Shown here: piece by piece, positions 7,825-16,424 of the stretch | Position numbering within the stretch: the first letter of the stretch is position 1 | Layout of the letters: every line of letters begins with the position of its first letter | Origin: Thiobacillus sp. 63-78 | GTDB taxonomy: Bacteria; Pseudomonadota; Gammaproteobacteria; Burkholderiales; Thiobacillaceae | DNA length: 64,000 nucleotides | Reading direction: 5' to 3' | Assembly: GCA_001899765.1 (NCBI GenBank) | Contig: MKWM01000019.1 | Span: forward strand, 156,494 to 220,493 | Translations under genes and position numbers: made by a program | The notes under the pieces: generated by a model | The model's input: only the letters and a program-made list of their open reading frames with translations | Told to the model about the DNA's origin: nothing | Database searches by the model: none

Positions 7825-8517
7825 TCAGCGCCCCATGTGGGCGGCTACCCGATAAAAACGCTGCTGGAACACCGTGCTGTCCCGAAGCTGGTGCAGATGC
7901 TTCACGGCGGCAAGAATGGCCAGGTCCAGCAAGGGCTCGACGAGGATCACCGACATGTAGGCCACACCGAACGTCCCGATCTGCGCCAGATTCGCGGCCC
8001 CCACGCCCTGGCCATAGATCGCCCAGAAAGCCACCCAGGCCACCACGCCGCCCTGGAAGGCGGTCGACAGCGCCAGGCACTGGCTGTATTTCACGTCTTT
8101 GTAAGCCGTTTTTGCCGGAATGTAGCGATGCGCAATGGCGCTGAGCGCAAACAGGGGCACCAGCAGCGTCGTCACGTTCATGCCGTATTGCGGCAGATCC
8201 CACGGGGCGAAGAAGAGTCCCTGGACCAGCAGTCCCAGCGCCAGGCCAATGGCCGCCGGTGCCGCGCCAAACATGAGGAAGAGCGTGGAGCCCAGGATCA
8301 GGTGCACCTCGGACACGCCGATCGGATAATGGGGCAGCACCTCGAAGAAGCTGAATACGAGCAGCGCGGCGATCAGGCTGCGAATCCCCAGGCGGGCGAT
8401 CCCGTCCTGCCGGATTGCGTTCAATGCCTGTTTCGCCGTATAGCCAAACACCCCGACCGCCGTCGCGTAGCTCAGTGTCAGTTTGGCGCCTTCGACAATA
8501 CCTGGTTCAATATGCAT
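7825..8517 (-). CDS. cbiM: CbiM-family cobalt (or nickel) uptake membrane protein
   Basis: A 230-aa membrane protein with about six hydrophobic segments. In CbiM proteins the free N-terminus with His2 helps bind Co2+, and this gene starts MHIEPG right after AAAGGAGAAAACACC, so the start at 8517 is well supported over 8538. Further family-like features are the GVSEVHLILGST segment and GLLVQGLFF. No cbiN, cbiQ or cbiO genes lie in the window, so either they are elsewhere or CbiM acts alone. Placement before cynS and near scnC suggests cobalt supply for thiocyanate hydrolase. Confidence 0.85.
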   Translation of the reverse strand: MHIEPGIVEGAKLTLSYATAVGVFGYTAKQALNAIRQDGIARLGIRSLIAALLVFSFFEVLPHYPIGVSEVHLILGSTLFLMFGAAPAAIGLALGLLVQGLFFAPWDLPQYGMNVTTLLVPLFALSAIAHRYIPAKTAYKDVKYSQCLALSTAFQGGVVAWVAFWAIYGQGVGAANLAQIGTFGVAYMSVILVEPLLDLAILAAVKHLHQLRDSTVFQQRFYRVAAHMGR

Positions 8518-8663
8518 GGTGTTTTCTCCTTTGTGCAAACGCTCTAATAACCCCGTTACCCGGTTCCGGCCGGTTCAAGACCCCGTCCGAATGACCCGGT
8601 GCCCCTCATGAACACGCACCACATGAAGCCGTATCGCACTTTCCGTCATACGCGGATCCGCCG

Positions 8664-8683
8664 CATGTGATACAAATCACATG
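8664..8683. promoter_or_regulatory. CRP/FNR-family palindrome between cbiM and cynR
   Basis: A perfect 20-bp inverted repeat, CATGTGAT-ACAA-ATCACATG, containing TGTGA-N6-TCACA, the consensus core of CRP-type sites. It lies 35 bp from operator copy C and about 150 bp upstream of cbiM. Which CRP/FNR-family protein would bind is unknown. Confidence 0.6.
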
Positions 8684-8717
8684 TTCACAACAATGGATCA
8701 ACTGGCTATAGTTTTCC

Positions 8718-8757
8718 ATGTCTTAATTTCGATTGGTGCTATAAGCTTTGACTATGC
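8718..8757 (+). promoter_or_regulatory. CynR/LysR-type operator, copy C (cbiM-cynS and cynR)
   Basis: Shares TCTTAATTTCGAT with the other copies and has an ATA-N9-TAT dyad in its right half. It lies 201 bp upstream of the cbiM start and overlaps the ATG of cynR (8754), which fits autorepression of the regulator and control of the divergent cbiM-cynS operon. Confidence 0.7.
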
Positions 8758-9740
8758 AACGCAATCTCGTCTTCCCGCGCTCCATTCGCTACCTGATCGC
8801 GGTCGCGGATATGCAAAGCTTCACGCGAGCTGCGGAATTCCTGTGCGTGTCGCAGCCCACGTTATCGCAGCAGATCAAGAATCTGGAAGACCTTCTTGAC
8901 GTGCAACTGCTGGACCGGTCCGGACGATCGATCCAGTTGACCGCTGCGGGAGAGGTCTATCTGCACTATGCCCGTCGCGCCCTGCGGGAACTGGACGAAG
9001 GGAAGCGCGCCATTCATGAACTGCAGGACCTGAGCCGCGGCTCGCTCCGTCTGGGGATGACGCCGATTACCGACCATCTGGTCAGCCCCTTGCTCGAATC
9101 CTTCAACACCCGCTATCCCGATATCACCGTCAGCACACGGGAACTGCCGCAGGATGCCGTCGAGACCGAAGTGGCGGAAGGCAACCTCGATATCGGCATC
9201 GCCTTTACCAATGTGCTCTCGACCATCGCCCGCTCGAACGAGATCGACACGCATGTCCTGTTCGATGAAACGCTGGATCTTGCCGTGGGTAAATCCCACC
9301 CCCGCGCCGGACAGACCGGGGCATTGACTCCCCAGATGCTGGAGAACGAGTCGCTGGTCCTGCTCAACACCGATTTTGCCCTGCGGCGTCACGTCGACCA
9401 GTACTGTCACGAGCAGGGCATCACGCCGCGTATCGCGATGGAAACCAATTCGCTCAGCGTCATTGTCGAAGTTGCCCGCCTGGGCCGGCTGGCCACCATC
9501 CTGCCCCACAGCATCATCTGCTCGCATCAAGGCCTCTATCCGTTGCCGCTGCAACCCGACATGCCTCATCACACGATCACCCTGATCTGTCGTAAATCAG
9601 GGTATAAAAGCCCCGCCTGCACGGCGTTCGGCGTACTGGCAACCCTCTGGAGCCCGCATCGGCCAGGCCAGAAACCATTGGAGGCCCATACCGACTCCGG
9701 CCTCGAATCGAAATCGGGATCCGTCACTTCCGTGCAGTGA
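8754..9740 (+). CDS. cynR: LysR-family regulator, CynR-like
   Basis: A 328-aa LysR-type regulator. The N-terminal winged helix contains FTRAAEFLCVSQPTLSQQIK (residues about 23-42) and LLDRSGRSIQLTAAGE, very close to Escherichia coli CynR as I recall it. RGSLRLGMTP opens the effector domain, and DIGIAF and ARLGRLATILP also match. It is divergent from cbiM-cynS. The ATG at 8754 is preferred to the TTG at 8748; it lacks an obvious ribosome binding site and lies within operator copy C. The effector is probably cyanate or thiocyanate. The C-terminus is about 30 residues longer than that of E. coli CynR. Confidence 0.9.
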   Translation: MQRNLVFPRSIRYLIAVADMQSFTRAAEFLCVSQPTLSQQIKNLEDLLDVQLLDRSGRSIQLTAAGEVYLHYARRALRELDEGKRAIHELQDLSRGSLRLGMTPITDHLVSPLLESFNTRYPDITVSTRELPQDAVETEVAEGNLDIGIAFTNVLSTIARSNEIDTHVLFDETLDLAVGKSHPRAGQTGALTPQMLENESLVLLNTDFALRRHVDQYCHEQGITPRIAMETNSLSVIVEVARLGRLATILPHSIICSHQGLYPLPLQPDMPHHTITLICRKSGYKSPACTAFGVLATLWSPHRPGQKPLEAHTDSGLESKSGSVTSVQ

Positions 9741-10052
9741 CGCCTGTTGCCGATTGGCCCGGGATCACGCAGACACGCCGGAAACCTTGTGATGGCCCAT
9801 GCCGGGAATCCATAGCCCATTTCTATTGGTGCAATCGGAATAAGGTCTTGGACAAGGATTTCCGGCTCGCCCATAGTCCCTTCCAGGACGGGCCATGAAT
9901 GAAATGGCCGCCGCACGCGCCCTGTTGCGGCGGGATGTGCGCGGTACGGACCACGCGCGAACGATATGTCCAGTCAATCCGCGCATCCGGACTGCAAGAT
10001 CGCACTTCGGGCGGATGAACGAGCATCAGGTGTTTCGACACGGAGGAGCGGA
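9741..10052. other. cynR-glcF intergenic region
   Basis: A 312-bp gap with operator copy D at 9810-9849 and the presumed glcF promoter. No gene with a credible start was found. Confidence 0.6.
9810..9849 (-). promoter_or_regulatory. CynR/LysR-type operator, copy D (glcF)
   Basis: Read on the minus strand it begins AAGACCTTATTCCGATTG and ends with CCAATAG-N7-CTATGG; about 30 of 40 positions equal copy A. Its orientation is reversed, matching the plus-strand gene glcF, whose start codon lies 204 bp away, the same spacing as copies A and C. Confidence 0.7.
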
Positions 10053-11405
10053 ATGAAAATCAAACTGGGCGAAACCTATCGCGATACCGACCTGGGACGC
10101 GAGGCGGAAGCGCTTCTGCTCCCTTGCGTGCAATGCGGTCAATGCACCTTCACCTGCCCCACCTTCCGTCTGCTCGACGACGAATGGGATGGACCGCGCG
10201 GCCGCATCTACCTGATCAAGCAAATGCTGGAAGAACAGCCGCCCAGCGCAGCCGATCTGCTCCCCGCCTATTCCCTGGCCACACTTGAAGGCAGGACACC
10301 GGGCGCGAACGTGCAATGGCATCTCGATCGCTGCCTCGGCTGCCGCTCCTGCGAAACCAGTTGTCCGCAGGGCGTTCATTATGGCCGCCTGCTCGACATC
10401 GGACGGGAACTGGCGGAACAGGAAGCCCCCCGCCCGCTGAAGGAGAAACTGGCGCGGCGGGCGCTGCGTGCCGTGGTTCCGCACCGCTACCGCTTCACCG
10501 CGTTGCTGCGCACGGGCCAGGCGCTACGGCAATTCCTGCCGCAGGATCTTCGCGCGCGGATTCCCCGGCGCCGCCGGGCAGGGCCCTGGCCCGACCGCTC
10601 TCATGGCCGCACCATGCTGATCTGGCAGGGCTGCGTGCAGCCCGGCCTGGCGCCGGACATCAATGCCGCGGCCGCCCGCGTGCTGGATCGCTTCGGCATC
10701 CGGCTGATTCCCGCAAGCGACGGCTGCTGCGGCGCCCTGAGCCATCACATGTCCGAGACCGGCGAGGCGCGCGCGTACATGCGCAGGAACATCGATGCCC
10801 TGTGGCCGCACGTCGAAGCCGGCATCGAAGCCATCGTGCTCACCGCCAGCGGATGCGGCATGCACTTTCGCGAATACGGCCAGTTGTTGCATGACGATCC
10901 CCGCTACCGCGACAAGGCGGCACGCATCTCGGCGCTGACCCGGGACATCGCGGAAATCGTCGCCGCGGAATGGCAGGATGACCCGCTTCATGCCCTGCCC
11001 GCGTCCCGGCCGCCGCGGCGCATCACCTTCCAGTCGTCCTGCAGCCTGCAGCATGGCGAAAAACTCAATGGCGTGGTTGAAAAACTGATGAAGCGCGCCG
11101 GCTTCAAACTGCTCCCCGTCGCCTACCCCTTCATGTGCTGTGGCGCCGCGGGCTCCTATTCCCTTCTGCAACCGACGCTCTCGGCATCGCTGCGCACGCG
11201 CAAGCTGGAAACCTTGCTGGCCAGCCGTCCGGAAGCCATTGCAACCGCCAACATCGGCTGCCTGACGCATCTGGCCCTGGCGTCGCCGGTACCGGTCAGC
11301 CACTGGATCGAACTGCTGGACGAAACATTCCGCGCGGCAGACTCCCGGCCGCACGGCCAACCGGAATCATCCATGAACCCGGCGTCCGTCAACGCCCCTT
11401 CCTGA
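10053..11405 (+). CDS. glcF: Glycolate oxidase iron-sulfur subunit-like protein (GlcF)
   Basis: A 450-aa iron-sulfur protein. Two 4Fe-4S ferredoxin motifs lie near the N-terminus (CVQCGQCTFTCPT and CLGCRSCETSCPQG), and two cysteine-rich CCG domains follow (DGCCGALSHH, FMCCGAAGSYS). This is the GlcF layout; GlcF normally works with the flavin subunits GlcD and GlcE in glycolate oxidation, but neither is in the window. The ATG at 10053 follows GGAGGAG, so the longer reading from 9966 is rejected. Operator copy D upstream suggests co-regulation with cyanate/thiocyanate genes. The true partner or substrate may differ from glycolate. Confidence 0.85.
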   Translation: MKIKLGETYRDTDLGREAEALLLPCVQCGQCTFTCPTFRLLDDEWDGPRGRIYLIKQMLEEQPPSAADLLPAYSLATLEGRTPGANVQWHLDRCLGCRSCETSCPQGVHYGRLLDIGRELAEQEAPRPLKEKLARRALRAVVPHRYRFTALLRTGQALRQFLPQDLRARIPRRRRAGPWPDRSHGRTMLIWQGCVQPGLAPDINAAAARVLDRFGIRLIPASDGCCGALSHHMSETGEARAYMRRNIDALWPHVEAGIEAIVLTASGCGMHFREYGQLLHDDPRYRDKAARISALTRDIAEIVAAEWQDDPLHALPASRPPRRITFQSSCSLQHGEKLNGVVEKLMKRAGFKLLPVAYPFMCCGAAGSYSLLQPTLSASLRTRKLETLLASRPEAIATANIGCLTHLALASPVPVSHWIELLDETFRAADSRPHGQPESSMNPASVNAPS

Positions 11406-11500
11406 CCTGGAAGCGCACGACCGGCCGCCCTGTCACACGAACGGGGCCGGCCGTGACCATCCGATAAAATAAAAACGGGTTCAGTGGCACACACCAGGGA

Positions 11501-12274
11501 ATGAAAACCAGCACAAGAATCGTGAGCCACGTCATGCTGCTCGCCTCCAGCCAATGGCCTGCGGCAGCGCTGGGAGCCCACCCCCTGCTCACGGAGGACA
11601 CCGGCACCCAGGGCGCCGGCCATGTTCAACTGGAATTGACGCACGATCTCAGCCGCACGAAGGACACGTCCACCTACACGCGCGATCAGCACATCAATGC
11701 CGTGCTATCCATCGGCCTCACGGATACCCTCGACGCGATCGTCGCCCTGCCGCATGAGCGCCAGACCGACCGGCTGGCCGCCACGGACGCCACCCTGCGG
11801 GGATTTTCCGACATGGAACTCGCCGCCAAATGGCGTTTCTACGATGAAGGCGCGCTGAGTTTCGCCCTGCGCCCCGGGCTGGGAGTGCCGACCGGAGACG
11901 ACGACAAGGGGTTGGGCGCGGGGCACGCCACGCCCAGCCTGTTCGCCGTGATGACGTATGCGGGCGAGCCCTGGACCTTTCATGTGCATCTCGGCTACAC
12001 ACGCAATATTCACGACGGAGCGGACGAACGGAACCACATTTACCACGCCTCGCTCGCAGCGGAATACGCGTTGGGCGAATCGCTGCGCCTGGTCGGCGAC
12101 GCCAGCATGGAGAGCAGCGCCGGACGTTCGGATCATCCCAACACGGGCTCCATGGTGCTGGGGCTGGTCTATTCCGTCACGCCGAGCCTGGATATCGACT
12201 TCGGATACCGCAAAGGGCTGACCAATCCCGCCGCGGATTCCGCCTGGCTGACCGGCCTCGCCATACGTTTCTAG
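11501..12274 (+). CDS. Outer-membrane beta-barrel protein, MetA-type transporter family
   Basis: A 257-aa protein with a signal-like N-terminus (AASSQWPAAALGAHP) followed by alternating strands typical of a small beta-barrel, ending in phenylalanine (GLAIRF), the usual outer-membrane insertion signal. HPLLTEDTGTQG at the mature N-terminus and the later GLGVPTGDDDKG are typical of the phenol-degradation MetA-like transporter family. It lies 95 bp after glcF in the same direction, with an AT-rich stretch (ATAAAATAAAA) between them that could be a separate promoter. Passage of a small solute is the likely role; the substrate is unknown. Confidence 0.75.
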   Translation: MKTSTRIVSHVMLLASSQWPAAALGAHPLLTEDTGTQGAGHVQLELTHDLSRTKDTSTYTRDQHINAVLSIGLTDTLDAIVALPHERQTDRLAATDATLRGFSDMELAAKWRFYDEGALSFALRPGLGVPTGDDDKGLGAGHATPSLFAVMTYAGEPWTFHVHLGYTRNIHDGADERNHIYHASLAAEYALGESLRLVGDASMESSAGRSDHPNTGSMVLGLVYSVTPSLDIDFGYRKGLTNPAADSAWLTGLAIRF

Positions 12275-12338
12275 GCGCGCGCCGCACGCGGGAAAAGCTT
12301 TTATACTGTCCGGTTGATGGTTGCCGGGCAGCACGGCC

Positions 12339-13223
12339 ATGACATACCCTTTCCACCTCGTCGACGTCTTTGCGGAACGGCCCTACGCCGGGAATCAACT
12401 GGCGGTGGTCACCCACGCCGACGACCTCTCCGACGAAACGATGCAGCAGATCGCCGCCGAGATGAATTTCTCGGAAACGACTTTCGTCTACAGCGCCCGG
12501 CAGGACGATGGCGGCCACCGGGTCAGGATCTTCACGCCGGCACGGGAGATCGCCTTTGCCGGGCATCCGATCCTGGGGACGGCCTGGGTCATCCAGCGAC
12601 ATCTCGCGCCCGATGCGTCCGCTCCCCTGCAACTGAATCTCGCGGTCGGCCCGATTCCCGTCACGTTCGAACTTGCCGCCGGAGAAGACGAAACCGTCTG
12701 GTTTCAGGCGCCCCGGGCAACCCCGGGCGCGACATGCGCGCGCGAACCTGTCGCGGCCGCACTGGGCATCTCGCCGGAAGATATCGACAGCGGAAGCCCG
12801 ATCCGGCAAATGACCGCTGGCATCTCGGCCTTGATCGTTCCGCTGCGCAGTCTCGATGCCCTGCGCCGCTGCAAGCTGGATCTCGCTGCATTCGCGCCGC
12901 TGGCGGCGCAAGGCTTTTCGCCTCTCGTTTATCTCTTTTGCCCGCAGACGCGCCAGACTCAGAACGATCTGAGCGCCCGTTTTTTTTTCGAGGCGAACGG
13001 GGTACGCGAGGATCCGGCGACGGGTAATGGCGCGGCGTTCCTCGGCGCCTACCTCCTGGAACACCGCGTCCTCGCCCAGTCGAAACTGTTTCTGCGGATC
13101 GAGCAGGGGCATGAAGTGAACCGCCCTTCGCAGGTGCTGCTGCACGCCGAAACGCTGGCCGGAAATCACGTTGTGAGCGTGGGCGGGCGCGTGATTCCCG
13201 TCATCAGGGGAACGCTGCTTTGA
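12339..13223 (+). CDS. PhzF-family isomerase/epimerase-like protein
   Basis: A 294-aa member of the PhzF / diaminopimelate epimerase-fold family. It shows the N-terminal signature FHLVDVFAERPYAGNQLAVV, the conserved acid in MNFSETTFV (catalytic Glu in PhzF), RIFTPAREIAFAGHPILGTA, and DPATGNGAAFLGAYLL in the second half. No other phenazine genes are present, so it is a generic PhzF-like enzyme of unknown substrate. I chose the ATG at 12339 over a TTG at 12321. Confidence 0.88.
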   Translation: MTYPFHLVDVFAERPYAGNQLAVVTHADDLSDETMQQIAAEMNFSETTFVYSARQDDGGHRVRIFTPAREIAFAGHPILGTAWVIQRHLAPDASAPLQLNLAVGPIPVTFELAAGEDETVWFQAPRATPGATCAREPVAAALGISPEDIDSGSPIRQMTAGISALIVPLRSLDALRRCKLDLAAFAPLAAQGFSPLVYLFCPQTRQTQNDLSARFFFEANGVREDPATGNGAAFLGAYLLEHRVLAQSKLFLRIEQGHEVNRPSQVLLHAETLAGNHVVSVGGRVIPVIRGTLL

Positions 13224-13419
13224 ACCAGCCGGCCGGATTTCCCCGCCAGCCTGCCGGGGCAGGCACCGCGGCCCTGCACGGCACGCCGGGCGGCGCGACC
13301 CCGGCCGTGACAGGATCCGCGGATTCAATCCGCGCCGAACCGGTCAAATGGTGTAGCCAGCCGGTCCGGGATCATGCGCAAATCGGATATGCTGGAACAC
13401 CACGCCTTGTGATCGCCCC

Positions 13420-14640
13420 ATGAAAGACAATATCCACCCCCTGATCCGGCACATGCCCCCCGATTCCGGGAATGTCAGCATCCCGGCATTGCGCGTGCTG
13501 TCGGAAATCACCACCAGCCTGTCTTCGGACTCCAACGTCGAACAGTTGCTGGGGCGTTTTCTGGCGACCATGATCCGGCTGGCGGGCGCTCAGGCAGGCG
13601 CGGTGCGCATCATCACCGACGACCGCACGCACCTGCGGCTGATCGGCTCGGTCGGGCTGCCGCCCGAACTGGTCGAACACGAAAGCATCGTCAGCGTCGA
13701 TTGCGGCGTCTGCGGCAAGGCCGCGCGCGAGGTCACGGTAAGCAGCTGGAACAATGTCGCTTTCTGCGAGCGGCAGGCCAACGATGCCTTTTTCAGTGAC
13801 ACCTGCAAGACCGTGGTGGCTGTCCCGTTGATGCACAAGAATCAGGTGATGGGGGTCTACAACCTGTTTCTGGAAGAAGGCCATAACGTCCCCGAGGACG
13901 TGCAGCTGCTGTTCCGTTCGATCAGCGAGCATCTCGGCATCGCGCTGGAAAATGCCCGTCTGACACGCGAGAACATGCGCATCTCGCTGATGAACGAACG
14001 CCAGATGCTGGCCAACCAGATTCACGATTCGCTGGCGCAGACCCTGGCGTATGCCAAGATGCGGCTGACCGTGCTGTCGGACGCCATGCACCATGAGGAC
14101 TACCCCAAAGCCAATCGCTATCTGGGCGACGTCGAAGAAGCGGTCGATCTCGCCTACGCCGATCTGCGCGACCTCATCACCCAGTATCGCGACCGCATCA
14201 ATCCGCGCGGACTGGTGCCGGCCATCCAGGAAATGGCCCGGAGCTTCCGCAAGAAGGCCAGTGCCGACGTTGATTTTCTCAACCTGGTGCAGGACGTCTC
14301 GCTGTCGCCCGACGAGGAAATCCAGGTCTTCCACATCATCCAGGAATCGCTCTACAACATCGCCAAGCACGCCCGGGCACGCCACGTCGTCATCACCCTG
14401 GACCTGGAAGACGGCCAGTACATCGTCAACGTTGCCGACGACGGGGTCGGCGTACAGAAAAAGAACGACGAGTCGTCCAGCCTGGGCAAGAGCTTCGGCC
14501 TGACCATCATGCGCGAGCGGGCCGCCCGGCTCAACGGCAATCTCAAAGTGGAGTCCCGCCCTGCCGGCGGAACCGTCATCCGGCTGGTCTTCCCGCAACG
14601 CGCCGCGCCCCATCCACACAGCGAGCATCCTGCAGCATGA
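13420..14640 (+). CDS. Cytoplasmic GAF-domain histidine kinase, NarX/HisKA_3 type
   Basis: A 406-aa sensor kinase without membrane segments. Residues about 25-180 form a GAF domain; residues about 195-260 are a HisKA_3 dimerisation/phosphoacceptor domain with LANQIHDSLAQTLAYAK; the C-terminus is an HATPase domain (IIQESLYNIAKHARARHV, then ADDGVG and FGLTIMRERAARL). The GAF domain has four cysteines (95, 98, 116 and 129) that could bind a cofactor; this is speculation. It overlaps the response regulator gene by 4 bp, so the two form a two-component system. The signal is unknown. Confidence 0.9.
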   Translation: MKDNIHPLIRHMPPDSGNVSIPALRVLSEITTSLSSDSNVEQLLGRFLATMIRLAGAQAGAVRIITDDRTHLRLIGSVGLPPELVEHESIVSVDCGVCGKAAREVTVSSWNNVAFCERQANDAFFSDTCKTVVAVPLMHKNQVMGVYNLFLEEGHNVPEDVQLLFRSISEHLGIALENARLTRENMRISLMNERQMLANQIHDSLAQTLAYAKMRLTVLSDAMHHEDYPKANRYLGDVEEAVDLAYADLRDLITQYRDRINPRGLVPAIQEMARSFRKKASADVDFLNLVQDVSLSPDEEIQVFHIIQESLYNIAKHARARHVVITLDLEDGQYIVNVADDGVGVQKKNDESSSLGKSFGLTIMRERAARLNGNLKVESRPAGGTVIRLVFPQRAAPHPHSEHPAA

Positions 14641-15302
14641 GCCTCACCCGCATCGTCCTCGTCGATGACCACACCTTGTTCCGCAAAGGTCTGGCCGAAC
14701 TCCTCGAACAGAGTGGGAGCATCGAAGTCACGGCCTTCACCGGCAACCCGGACGACGTCTCCCAGCTCCTGCAAGCGCATCGTCCGGACGTTCTCATTCT
14801 CGATCTCAACATGCCGGGAACGGACGGCATCACCCTGATGCAGCAGCTCCGAACGGAAGATTTCGATCTGCCCATTCTGATCCTGACCCTGTCGGAAGCC
14901 GAGGATGACCTGGCGCGAGCGCTCCGGGCCGGCGCCAACGGTTATCTGCTCAAAAGCATGGAGCCCGATGAAGTGGTCGACGCCATCCTGCGTGCCCGGC
15001 GCGGCGAGACCGTCGTCGCCCCGGCCATGACCGCCAAGCTGGTCAAGCTGTACGACCAGAAGGGGCAGGATGCGGGGTCCCTGCTCGATGCCCTGACCCC
15101 GCGCGAACGCGAGATTCTCACCCACCTGTCGCGCGGTGAAAGCAACAAGGCCATCGCGCGCACCCTTGACATCAGCCACGACACCGTCAAACTGCACGTC
15201 CGCCATATTCTTGCCAAACTGAATCTGTCTTCGCGGGTGGAAGCGGCGGTGTTTGCCGTGGAGCACCGGGTCGCGCCCACCGGAAAAAACGAAGGACGCT
15301 GA
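14637..15302 (+). CDS. NarL/FixJ-type response regulator
   Basis: A 221-aa regulator. The receiver domain has the acidic pair in VLVDDHTLF, phosphoacceptor Asp56 (LILDLNMPGTDG), and the conserved Lys in GYLLKSMEPDE. The C-terminal LuxR-type helix-turn-helix contains LTPREREILTHLSRGESNKA and SHDTVKLHVRHILAKL. It is translationally coupled to the upstream kinase (ATGA overlap). Targets are unknown. Confidence 0.92.
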   Translation: MSLTRIVLVDDHTLFRKGLAELLEQSGSIEVTAFTGNPDDVSQLLQAHRPDVLILDLNMPGTDGITLMQQLRTEDFDLPILILTLSEAEDDLARALRAGANGYLLKSMEPDEVVDAILRARRGETVVAPAMTAKLVKLYDQKGQDAGSLLDALTPREREILTHLSRGESNKAIARTLDISHDTVKLHVRHILAKLNLSSRVEAAVFAVEHRVAPTGKNEGR

Positions 15303-15368
15303 AACACGGCCGTAAACGGAATACTTGCCCGCTCTGGATTCCGTTCAAGAACAATCGTATTCATCGTC

Positions 15369-16424
15369 ATGCTCCGCTCGTGCCTCAACCACCGCATCCT
15401 GCGCCTCTGGCTGGTGTTTGCCGCCCTGCAGGGGCTGTCACATTCCGCCCTGGCCGTGGAGACGCTGCGCATTCTTGCGTGGCCCGGCTACGCCGACGCG
15501 GATCTGGTCAAGGCATTCGAACAGCGTCACGGGGTGCGTGTGGAAGTCACCCTGGTCGGCAATGACGACATTCTGCGGGAGAAGATGGCGGCCGGAAGCG
15601 GTGCCCACTTCGATGTCATCGCCGCCAACACGGCCGAGATGGTGCATTACATCGACAGCGGTCTGATCCAGCCGATCGAGACAGGCAACATTCCCAATCT
15701 GCGCCGGCAACTGCCCCGCTTCAGGCCCTTGAGCGCCATCCCCGGTATTACCCGGGCCGGCAGCGTGTACGCCATTCCTTATACCTATTCCGAAATGGGC
15801 CTGATCTACGATCGCCGACGCTTCAAGACCGCCCCGGCTTCGTACGCCGACTTGTGGAATCCCCGCTACGCCGGGCAGATACTGCTGTTCGATGGCGGCA
15901 CGCATAATTTCTCGCTGGCGGCCATGGCGCTCGGACTCGATCCGTTCCGCATTCCGTCCGCAGAATTCCCGCGCGCACTGAAGAAGCTGCTGGCTTTGCG
16001 CCGTAATGCACTGGTGTTCTACAGCCTGCCCGAAGAAGCGGCCCGGTTGTTTCGCGAACAGTCCGCTGCCCTGCTGTTTGCCAACTACGGCAGCCAGCAG
16101 GTCAAGTTGCTGCGCGACGCCGGGGTCGACATCGGCTATGCCGTCCCGCGCACCGGCGCACTGGCCTGGCTCGATTGCTGGGCCGTCAGCCGCGGAGCGC
16201 GTAACAAGGCACTGGCGGAAGCATGGATCAATTACACGCTGGAGCCCGGCGTCAGCCACGCCTTGAGTGTGCGCCAGGGACTGGCCAACACCCTGGAAAC
16301 CTCCGCCGCCTCGCGCCCCGGCGATCCCCTCATCTGGCTCGAACCGGTAGAAGACGGCGCCCGGCGTACCCGGTTATGGCAGCGCATCCTGTCCGGCGAG
16401 CGCGAAGCCCTCCTGCTGCAATGA
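15369..16424 (+). CDS. Periplasmic solute-binding protein, PotD/spermidine-putrescine type
   Basis: A 351-aa protein with a signal peptide (cleavage probably after HSALA near residue 29). The mature start ETLRILAWPGYADADLVKAF resembles the PotD family (extracellular solute-binding). No ABC permease or ATPase gene is adjacent; instead its stop overlaps the ATG of a diguanylate cyclase. This pairing suggests that the binding protein presents a ligand to the cyclase's periplasmic domain, rather than serving uptake. Ligand identity is not evident. Confidence 0.85.
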   Translation: MLRSCLNHRILRLWLVFAALQGLSHSALAVETLRILAWPGYADADLVKAFEQRHGVRVEVTLVGNDDILREKMAAGSGAHFDVIAANTAEMVHYIDSGLIQPIETGNIPNLRRQLPRFRPLSAIPGITRAGSVYAIPYTYSEMGLIYDRRRFKTAPASYADLWNPRYAGQILLFDGGTHNFSLAAMALGLDPFRIPSAEFPRALKKLLALRRNALVFYSLPEEAARLFREQSAALLFANYGSQQVKLLRDAGVDIGYAVPRTGALAWLDCWAVSRGARNKALAEAWINYTLEPGVSHALSVRQGLANTLETSAASRPGDPLIWLEPVEDGARRTRLWQRILSGEREALLLQ

